Source of the DNA: JAYXXU01 sp049301135
Lineage (GTDB): Bacteria > Pseudomonadota > Gammaproteobacteria > Pseudomonadales > Moraxellaceae
DNA: 7,393 nucleotides
NCBI GenBank assembly: GCA_049301135.1
Contig: JBAQKP010000073.1
Span: 1-7,393 of the forward strand
Direction of reading: 5' to 3'
A program made the translations under genes and the position numbers. The stretch's first letter is position 1. Every line of letters begins with the position of its first letter. Positions 1-4,467 of the stretch are shown one piece after another. Below the pieces are notes generated by a model. It did not search any database. It was given only the letters and a program-made list of their open reading frames with translations, and was not told where the DNA came from.

Positions 1-211
1 ACACGGGTGACAACAAAATGCGATTGTAAGCGCCATGTGGTTCTTTGCTGATCACCGTGATGTGATAACGCGCAGGATGCAATGCCAGCAACTCCTCCAC
101 CGTGCGCATTGCGGCCATGCCATTGCCGACCACGACCAGACGCGGCTGTATCACACAGGCGGTTGCAGCGGTTGCAGCGGTTGCAGCGGTTGCGGGGTCA
201 TGTGTCAGCAT
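1..211 (-). CDS. nirB: Nitrite reductase [NAD(P)H] large subunit NirB, N-terminal fragment
   Basis: This is the first 70 codons of a leftward gene that leaves the window. After a low-complexity start (MLTHDPATAATAATAATA) the protein reads RLVVVGNGMAAMRTVEELL and then EPHGAYNRILLSPV. This is the typical N-terminus of NirB: a beta strand, the FAD-binding GxGxA-like turn (VGNGMAA), and the conserved YNRILLSPVL block. NirB is the cytoplasmic flavin, Fe-S and siroheme subunit that reduces nitrite to ammonium with NAD(P)H. The ATG at 211-209 is preceded by TAGGAG (222-217) at 5 nt, a strong Shine-Dalgarno. About 17 residues before the FAD fold are extra and are encoded partly by a 9-bp tandem repeat. 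The divergent nitrate transporter and the attenuator-like leader support a role in nitrate/nitrite assimilation. The rest of the gene, including the siroheme domain, lies outside, so intactness cannot be judged. Confidence 0.92.
   Translation of the reverse strand, partial: MLTHDPATAATAATAATACVIQPRLVVVGNGMAAMRTVEELLALHPARYHITVISKEPHGAYNRILLSPV
161..194. repeat. 9-bp tandem repeat (about 3.8 copies) in the nirB 5' coding end
   Basis: The unit GGTTGCAGC occurs exactly at 161-169, 170-178 and 179-187, and a partial copy (GGTTGC) starts at 188. On the coding strand this gives repeated Ala-Ala-Thr ahead of the FAD-binding strand of NirB. The unit length is a multiple of three, so slippage would lengthen or shorten the N-terminal tail without breaking the frame. 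Confidence 0.85.
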
Positions 212-243
212 GCTGGCTCCTAAAATCTGGCTAGCGAACATTT

Positions 244-284
244 AAAAATAAAAAACGCCTATACCGATGTTATCGATATGAGCG
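244..284 (-). terminator. Intrinsic terminator in the nirB leader (attenuator)
   Basis: In the nirB direction the 5' arm CGCTCATATCGAT (284-272) and the 3' arm ATCGGTATAGGCG (268-256) form a 13-position stem. It has one C-A mismatch and two G-T wobbles, closed by a 3-nt AAC loop. It is followed immediately by TTTTTTATTTTT (255-244). It lies 33 nt before the nirB start codon, so it would stop transcription before the gene. Its 5' arm is shared with the hairpin at 279-294, so only one of the two can form. Confidence 0.8.
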
Positions 285-294
285 CCTTTGCTCA
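279..294 (-). promoter_or_regulatory. Putative ANTAR-type antiterminator hairpin (P2) in the nirB leader
   Basis: On the transcript the sequence is TGAGC-AAAGGC-GCTCA: a perfect 5-bp stem with a six-base loop bearing A at position 1 and G at position 4. That loop pattern is the recognition signature of ANTAR-domain antiterminators such as NasR, NasT and EutV. The 3' arm (283-279) is part of the terminator 5' arm, so protein-stabilised P2 would prevent terminator folding. The stem-loop is seen directly. Recognition by NasR or NasT is inferred from known nitrate-assimilation leaders; no such regulator gene is in this window. Confidence 0.65.
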
Positions 295-301
295 AAACTT
301 T

Positions 302-326
302 CAGGATTGCGTCATCGCAAGCGCTG
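302..326 (-). promoter_or_regulatory. Upstream leader hairpin, candidate P1 of an ANTAR element
   Basis: The transcript folds as CAG-(CGC)-TTGCG-ATGA-CGCAA-(TC)-CTG, with the inner 5-bp stem at 320-307. It lies 12 nt upstream of the P2 hairpin, a plausible linker for a two-hairpin ANTAR target. If the top G-C pair opens, the loop is GATGAC, with G at position 4 but G rather than A at position 1, so it is a weaker match than P2. The segment AGCGCTT (325-319) can alternatively pair with AGGCGCT (287-281), which includes part of P2 and the terminator arm, offering a further switching state. Confidence 0.4.
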
Positions 327-343
327 ATTAAAATCTGGATGAT

Positions 344-358
344 CTGCCCACACGGCAG
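344..358 (-). other. Small hairpin at the predicted 5' end of the nirB leader
   Basis: CTGCC-GTGTG-GGCAG forms a 5-bp GC-rich stem with a 5-nt loop, starting about 3 nt after the predicted sigma-54 transcription start near 361. It may stabilise the 5' end of the leader or be part of its regulatory fold. The loop lacks the A1/G4 pattern. Confidence 0.35.
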
Positions 359-371
359 TCGCAAATCATGA

Positions 372-387
372 TGCACAATACATGCCA
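372..387 (-). promoter_or_regulatory. Sigma-54 (-24/-12) promoter for nirB
   Basis: The leftward strand reads TGGCATGTATTGTGCA. Aligned to the RpoN consensus TGGCACGN4TTGCW, the invariant GG and GC are at correct spacing and only two of the 12 consensus positions differ (C to T, T to G). The -12 C falls at 373, placing transcription start near 361 and giving a ~150-nt leader that contains the terminator and hairpins described. Sigma-54 control, usually through NtrC, is common for nitrate and nitrite assimilation genes. Confidence 0.65.
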
Positions 388-419
388 ACTCATAAAAACC
401 CAAATAAATCATATAAATA

Positions 420-432
420 AATCAATATATTG
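420..432 (+). promoter_or_regulatory. IHF consensus site
   Basis: AATCAATATATTG matches the IHF consensus WATCAANNNNTTR at every specified position and sits in an AT-rich segment (about 395-432). Its centre is about 65 bp upstream of the predicted nirB start at 361, between that promoter and the candidate enhancer elements. This is where IHF normally bends DNA at sigma-54 promoters. The core CAATATATTG (423-432) is also a perfect palindrome. Confidence 0.5.
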
Positions 433-512
433 GGCTACTAAATGCCATGATTCGCCATAAACTCTCTGCAAAAACCCAATACGCACCGTTTTAGCCCAAA
501 AACCCATTTTAT

Positions 513-523
513 TGCACCAAAAT
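513..523 (+). promoter_or_regulatory. NtrC-like enhancer half-site
   Basis: TGCACCAAAAT matches the left half and centre of the NtrC operator TGCACYAAAAWGGTGCA, but the right half (CTAACC) is not conserved. It lies about 155 bp upstream of the predicted nirB start and 185 bp upstream of the narK start, suitable for a shared enhancer. Further TGCACC half-sites occur at 645-650 and 666-671. A single good half-site is weak evidence. Confidence 0.3.
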
Positions 524-545
524 CTAACCCTCTGGCCTGCGACAG

Positions 546-565
546 CAATCAGCGGACGCTGATTG
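546..565. promoter_or_regulatory. 20-bp inverted repeat, candidate operator or enhancer
   Basis: CAATCAGCG-GA-CGCTGATTG has two perfect 9-bp arms separated by 2 bp. It is centred about 147 bp upstream of the predicted narK start and about 195 bp upstream of the nirB start. Such symmetry in a non-coding control region suggests binding of a dimeric regulator. It does not resemble the NtrC consensus, so the regulator is unknown. The octamer CGCTGATT recurs singly at 322-329 in the nirB leader. Confidence 0.5.
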
Positions 566-675
566 AATGGATCGACCGCCGCAATTTTTGCCACCGCGAA
601 AAAAAAATATCTGTTGGCAACACAGGCGTTCAGCAGCAGTTTTGTGCACCACGTCTGTCAGGCGTTGCACCGGTG

Positions 676-691
676 TGGCACAGATCATGCT
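676..691 (+). promoter_or_regulatory. Sigma-54 (-24/-12) promoter for narK
   Basis: TGGCACAGATCATGCT matches the RpoN consensus TGGCACGN4TTGCW except G to A at position 7 and T to A at position 12, with the invariant GG and GC correctly spaced. The -12 C is at 690, so transcription should start near 702, 25 nt before the narK ATG and just ahead of its Shine-Dalgarno at 717-722. This rules out the longer narK reading frame that would begin at 673, inside the promoter. Confidence 0.7.
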
Positions 692-716
692 TGGCTCGCA
701 CCAACAACGATCAGCC

Positions 717-722
717 GAGGTG
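717..722 (+). promoter_or_regulatory. narK ribosome binding site
   Basis: GAGGTG lies 4 nt before the ATG at 727. It supports translation starting at 727 rather than 673, which has no such site and lies upstream of the predicted transcription start. Confidence 0.7.
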
Positions 723-726
723 TCAG

Positions 727-2199
727 ATGGCGACCCGCATTCCCCTGTTTAACTTTGCAATTCCACGCATCCGCGTGCTGCATTACACGTGGCTCGCATT
801 TTTTATTACCTTTTTGATTTGGTTTGCGCATGCGTCTTTAATGCCTAATATTCAAGAATATTTTGACTTAACTGAAGCACAGGTTAAAGCGCTGTTATTG
901 CTGAATGTGGCGATTACCATTCCGGCACGCATCTTGATCGGGGTGTTGGTTGATCGGTTTGGCCCACGCAAATCGTATAGTTTTTTGTTACTGGTCACCG
1001 GCTTGATGTGTCTGTTGTTTGCCGCCGCGCAAACCTTCGAACAACTGGCCGTGATGCGGTTTTTGCTCGGCTTTGTCGGTGCAGGCTTCGTGATTGGCAT
1101 TCGGCTGATCTCCGAGTGGTTTCCGGCGCGTGAGGTCGGTTTTGCCGAAGGGATCTATGGCGGTTGGGGCAATTTTGGTGCAGCCGTCGCCGCAATGTCG
1201 ATGCCGTTTTTGGCGTTATATGTATTTGGCGGCGATGACGGTTGGCGATATGCCGTGGCGACCACCGGCGTGATTGCCATCGTGTATAGCTTTTTCTTTT
1301 ACCGTGGGGTACGCGATACGCCAGAAGGTGCAACCTATTTTCGACCGGCCAAAGCAGGCGGCTTGGAAGTCACCAGCAAGGGCGATTTTTGGCTGTATGT
1401 GGGCTTTACTGCGCCGTTGTATATTGCGTTGTTGATTTTGGCGTGGCGCTTGTCACCGTCGGGTTTGGGGCTGCTGACCGATGGTCATGTGCTGACCGCG
1501 TATGCCGTGGTTGTGGCGTTGGCGAGCTATCAATATTACAAAATCTGGCAAGTGAACAAGCACTTATTCGTGCCCAATGCAGTGATGCCGCCGCGCTATC
1601 ACTTTAAACAAGTGGCGATTTTGAACCTCGCTTACATGGCTTGTTTTGGTTCTGAGTTGGCGGTGATTTCGATGCTGCCGAAGTTTTTTATTAGCGAATA
1701 CGGCGTCTCCACGGCGATTGCTGGACTGACGGCAGGCTGTTTTGCCGTGATGAATTTGTTTGCGCGGCCGGGTGGTGGCTATCTGTCGGATGCCAAAGGC
1801 CGTCGTCGGGTGCTGATGATCTGTCTGGGGGGGCAGACCTTGGGCTTTATCTTGATGTCGTTTATGGGCGCGGATGGTTTGCCGTTTGTGTTTGCGGTCG
1901 GTGCGGTGCTGCTCACGTCGGTGTTTGTGCAAGGCGCGTGTGGTGCGGTGTACTCGGTGGTGCCGTTGATTCAACGCCGGATGACTGGACAAATTGCTGG
2001 CATGATCGGCGCGTATGGCAACGTCGGCGGCGTGGTATTTTTGACTGTATTTTCGCTGGTGTTACCGACCCAGTTCTTTTATGTATTGGCTGGATTTAGT
2101 TTGCTGGCCTTTACCGCTGCGATCTTCTTGTCTGAGCCAAAAGGTCATATGATTGAAGTGCATCCAGATGGTCGGATCGAAAAAATCGCGATTGATTAA
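727..2199 (+). CDS. nasA: NarK/NasA-family (NNP) nitrate/nitrite transporter, probable 14-TM form
   Basis: This is a 490-residue inner-membrane protein of the major facilitator superfamily, nitrate/nitrite porter family, moving nitrate into (or nitrite out of) the cytoplasm. Visible family marks are the TM2 arginine in IPARILIG (R68), the loop motif DRFGPRKS after it, the first nitrate signature GGWGNFGAA (145-153), the second arginine in LFARPGGGYLSD (R347), and the second signature GAYGNVGG (428-435). The two arginines correspond to the substrate-binding pair known from E. coli NarK. Besides the usual 12 helices there are two hydrophobic segments (about 221-241 and 252-272) in the region between TM6 and TM7, suggesting 14 helices; I recall similar proteins in Pseudomonas. 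The ATG at 727 is chosen for its Shine-Dalgarno and upstream sigma-54 promoter. Divergent nirB and the downstream kinase gene point to nitrate assimilation. Whether it prefers nitrate uptake or nitrite exchange cannot be read from sequence alone. Confidence 0.92.
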   Translation: MATRIPLFNFAIPRIRVLHYTWLAFFITFLIWFAHASLMPNIQEYFDLTEAQVKALLLLNVAITIPARILIGVLVDRFGPRKSYSFLLLVTGLMCLLFAAAQTFEQLAVMRFLLGFVGAGFVIGIRLISEWFPAREVGFAEGIYGGWGNFGAAVAAMSMPFLALYVFGGDDGWRYAVATTGVIAIVYSFFFYRGVRDTPEGATYFRPAKAGGLEVTSKGDFWLYVGFTAPLYIALLILAWRLSPSGLGLLTDGHVLTAYAVVVALASYQYYKIWQVNKHLFVPNAVMPPRYHFKQVAILNLAYMACFGSELAVISMLPKFFISEYGVSTAIAGLTAGCFAVMNLFARPGGGYLSDAKGRRRVLMICLGGQTLGFILMSFMGADGLPFVFAVGAVLLTSVFVQGACGAVYSVVPLIQRRMTGQIAGMIGAYGNVGGVVFLTVFSLVLPTQFFYVLAGFSLLAFTAAIFLSEPKGHMIEVHPDGRIEKIAID

Positions 2200-2223
2200 G
2201 TCTTTTTCTTCCCTTGCGCATGA

Positions 2224-2235
2224 GGAATATATTCC
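2224..2235. repeat. 12-bp perfect palindrome downstream of narK
   Basis: GGAATATATTCC is a perfect palindrome 25 bp after the narK stop codon and just before the candidate terminator. It could be a weak hairpin or a protein site; no function is recognised. Confidence 0.4.
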
Positions 2236-2246
2236 GTAAAGCTGCT

Positions 2247-2275
2247 CACCCTTTAAAAAAAGGGGTGTTTTGCTT
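2247..2275 (+). terminator. Possible intrinsic terminator between narK and the kinase gene
   Basis: CACCCTTT (2247-2254) pairs with AAGGGGTG (2260-2267) with one T-G wobble around an A-rich loop. It is followed by a short, interrupted T run (TTTTGCTT). The T tract is weak, so partial read-through into the kinase gene, whose ATG is about 45 bp further on, is likely. Confidence 0.5.
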
Positions 2276-2318
2276 GAAATAAAAAAATTGTCTTTTGTTT
2301 ACGCCACGAGTTGTCCAC

Positions 2319-4001
2319 ATGCCATTGATCGTATCCGCCAGCCAAGCCAGTGACATTGGGATTAAAGCCCGCAATGACGATGCGGTGGCGCTGCATCTGC
2401 CGCATGGCTTTGGCCGACGGGCGATTACCCTGATTGCGGCAATTGCTGATGGGGTCAGTGCGTCGGCACACAGCAATCAAGCCGCTGCGATTGCGACCCG
2501 TTCGTTTTGTAGTGATTTTTTTGGCACTGATTCACAATGGTCAGTCAAAACAGCGGGTTATCGGGTTTTAGAATCGCTGAACCGCTGGCTGCACGGTAAC
2601 TCACCCGCGCAGACACAGGATTACCTGACCACGTTTAGTGCCGTGGTCGTACAGCAAGATACCGCACATATTTTCCATGTCGGTGACTCACGGGTCTGGC
2701 GTTGGCGTGGTGCTGAATTAGAATGTTTAACTCATGATCACGTGATGCACACCGAACATGGTGATCAGTTGATTCGGGCGCTGGGCTTGGATTGGCGGGT
2801 CGAATTGGATTATCTGGCGGTTGATGTACAGGTCGGTGATCGCTTGGTGCTGACCACCGATGGCATTCATAGTTTTGTGCCGTTGAGCGGGTTTAAGCAA
2901 GCGTTGGCGGCCAGCAGTGCCGAGCAAGCGCAACAAAATCTGATGCAACTGGCGCTTGAACAGCAGACCAACGATAATTATTCCTGTCAAATTATTGAAA
3001 TCATCGCTTTTGATTCCACACACAGCAGCCCACACGCCCCGCGCAATATGGCCTTGTCGATGCTGCCAGACACCTTACAAGCCGGTCAAAAAATCGACGG
3101 CTACCAGATTGTTGCAGAGCTACAGATCAGCCCACGCAGCAGCGTCTATCAAGCCAAACGACTGAGCGATGGTCATGCAGTGATCCTCAAATCACCCTCG
3201 CCCAGCTTGTCGGATGATCCGGCGGTGATTGATGCATTTTTGCAAGAAGAATGGATCGGGCAACGCCTCAATCAACCGGACATTGTGAAGACCTATCCGG
3301 CTGATCCGAATCGAAGTTTTTTATATTTGGTGCAAGATTATTGGCGCGGCCAAAACCTACGGCAGTGGAAACAGCAGCATCCAAATGCACCGGTCGAAAC
3401 GATTATTCAGTTTGCCAAACCCGCGATTTTAGCCTTACGCGCCTTGCATCGACGCGAAACTTTACACCACGATATTAAACCCGATAATTTATTTTTAACC
3501 GAGCAAGGTAGGCTGTTACTGATTGATTTTGGCAGTGCCTCGGTCGGCAGTATGCAGCAATCGTTACGCGCGCGCGCCGGTGCAGCCGAATATGCCGCAC
3601 CAGAATATGCGCTGGGTCAGCCGATTGATTGGCGCGCCGATCAGTTTGCGTTGGCGATGACCTTGTATGAACTGCTGACCGATCATTTGCCGTATGGTGA
3701 CGAGTATCACCAACTGACCCAACTGGATGCGTTTACTGCGCTGCGCTACTGTCCGGCGGCGACCTATAACGTGCATGTGCCGGCGTGGATGGACGCGGCT
3801 TTGATGAAAGCCTGTCAGATCCAAGCGGAACAACGCTATGCCGATCTCGGTGAATTTTTGGCGGATTTGACCACGCCCAACTTGCATTTAATCCGACCCA
3901 AGATGCCACTGGCCGAAAAATATCCGGTGCAGTTTTGGCAAACCGTCAGTGGATTGTTATTGCTGGGACATCTGATTTGGTTAATGCTGTGGTGGCGCTA
4001 A
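2319..4001 (+). CDS. Bifunctional PP2C-type phosphatase / Ser-Thr protein kinase fusion, membrane-anchored
   Basis: The 560-residue protein has three parts. Residues 1-232 are a PP2C phosphatase domain: RNDDAV (about 18-23), ADG (D44), HVGDSR (D123), TTDGIHS (D181) and NDNYS (D219) are the metal-binding aspartate motifs. Residues about 260-520 are a Hanks-type kinase: VILK (K291), EE (310-311), HHDIKPDN (catalytic D385, K387, N390), DFG (403-405) and APE (427-429). The last ~18 residues (about 543-560) form one hydrophobic helix ending in WWR, so the catalytic parts should be cytoplasmic. The ATP loop (ISPRSSVY) lacks the usual glycines, and HHD replaces HRD, making it a non-RD kinase. The ATG at 2319 gives the N-terminus I remember for this family (MPLxVS-xQASD); a TTG at 2295 is the alternative, and neither has a clear Shine-Dalgarno. 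I recall such fusions beside nasA in Pseudomonas. It probably adjusts nitrate uptake or reduction, but its substrate is unknown. Confidence 0.9.
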   Translation: MPLIVSASQASDIGIKARNDDAVALHLPHGFGRRAITLIAAIADGVSASAHSNQAAAIATRSFCSDFFGTDSQWSVKTAGYRVLESLNRWLHGNSPAQTQDYLTTFSAVVVQQDTAHIFHVGDSRVWRWRGAELECLTHDHVMHTEHGDQLIRALGLDWRVELDYLAVDVQVGDRLVLTTDGIHSFVPLSGFKQALAASSAEQAQQNLMQLALEQQTNDNYSCQIIEIIAFDSTHSSPHAPRNMALSMLPDTLQAGQKIDGYQIVAELQISPRSSVYQAKRLSDGHAVILKSPSPSLSDDPAVIDAFLQEEWIGQRLNQPDIVKTYPADPNRSFLYLVQDYWRGQNLRQWKQQHPNAPVETIIQFAKPAILALRALHRRETLHHDIKPDNLFLTEQGRLLLIDFGSASVGSMQQSLRARAGAAEYAAPEYALGQPIDWRADQFALAMTLYELLTDHLPYGDEYHQLTQLDAFTALRYCPAATYNVHVPAWMDAALMKACQIQAEQRYADLGEFLADLTTPNLHLIRPKMPLAEKYPVQFWQTVSGLLLLGHLIWLMLWWR

Positions 4002-4032
4002 TCGCTTGATTTTAAAATATAGCCGGTAGAAT

Positions 4033-4437
4033 TTAACTCGCTGCTTTTACCCGCACCACCACTGGACAGCCTTTAAACTCGGCCGCTTGCGCCACGGCAT
4101 CACGCTGACCCAACACACGGGAATATTCGGTGCGTGCCGTGTTGGACTGCTCTGACATGCCAACCGAAATACTCGGAATAATCCCGACCCGTCCGCCACT
4201 GCCAAAAATCCCGCCCAAACCAACCGACACGCCACTACTGCGCTGCTTCGGCACTTCGACGCCATCGCGTAAATACTGACTGATCCGCAAATACTCACTG
4301 CGTAACTGCGGACAATTCAGCGCCTGATACTGGGTCGGCGACACATACAGCGGCTTCGGCGGCGTACTCGCGCAGCCCGCCAACCCGACGATAGCGACCC
4401 CAAGCAGTACAGCAATATTGATTGAGATCGACATCAT
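4033..4437 (-). CDS. Small glycine-rich lipoprotein of unknown function
   Basis: The 134-residue product starts with a hydrophobic signal peptide ending in a lipobox (GLAGC, lipidated Cys22), so it should be a lipoprotein of the inner or outer membrane. The mature part has a helical stretch with YVSPTQYQALNC (31-42) and LRSEYLRIS, a glycine-rich central piece (VSVGLGGIFGSGGRVG, 70-85), and a C-terminal helix ending in KGCPV. Cysteines 42 and 124 could form a disulfide bridging the two helices. This pattern (YxxLxC...E...C near the end) resembles a widespread class of small uncharacterised gammaproteobacterial lipoproteins; that is family memory, not a search. GGAG (4446-4443) lies 5 nt from the first ATG and 8 nt from a second in-frame ATG at 4434, so either may be used. 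It begins 30 bp after the parA stop and is probably co-transcribed with it. It converges with the kinase gene across 31 bp, where no terminator is evident. Confidence 0.75.
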   Translation of the reverse strand: MMSISINIAVLLGVAIVGLAGCASTPPKPLYVSPTQYQALNCPQLRSEYLRISQYLRDGVEVPKQRSSGVSVGLGGIFGSGGRVGIIPSISVGMSEQSNTARTEYSRVLGQRDAVAQAAEFKGCPVVVRVKAAS

Positions 4438-4467
4438 GGACGCTCCAACATAGCGAATCTGCCGCGA

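Larger units (their letters stand above)
212..726. other. Divergent nirB/narK regulatory region
   Basis: This 515-bp stretch holds no convincing gene. Reading frames of 60-85 codons here lack ribosome binding sites and recognisable protein sequence. From left to right it contains the nirB leader with terminator and hairpins (about 212-361), a leftward sigma-54 promoter, an AT-rich segment with an IHF match (about 395-432), NtrC-like half-sites, a 20-bp inverted repeat (546-565), a nine-A tract (599-607) and a rightward sigma-54 promoter (676-691). The arrangement looks like two enhancer-dependent promoters sharing one control region. Confidence 0.75.

Noticed and set aside
262..268. NarL-like heptamer TACCGAT
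   Set aside because: It lies in the arm of the leader terminator and is a single short match, explained better by the RNA structure.
409..594. 61-codon leftward open frame in the nirB-narK gap
   Set aside because: It overlaps the regulatory elements, has no recognisable domain or ribosome binding site, and appears to be chance.
673..726. Upstream extension of the narK reading frame by 18 residues
   Set aside because: It starts inside the sigma-54 element, upstream of the predicted transcription start, and has no Shine-Dalgarno; the ATG at 727 has one.
563..817. 84-codon rightward open frame overlapping the narK start
   Set aside because: It runs through the sigma-54 promoter and out of frame into narK; composition looks like a shadow of that gene.
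2295..2318. TTG start for the phosphatase-kinase fusion
   Set aside because: No Shine-Dalgarno, and the family N-terminus as I know it begins at the ATG at 2319.
4002..4032. Bidirectional terminator between the convergent kinase and lipoprotein genes
   Set aside because: Only a short AT-rich palindrome (ATTTTAAAAT) is present, with no GC-rich stem or T run.
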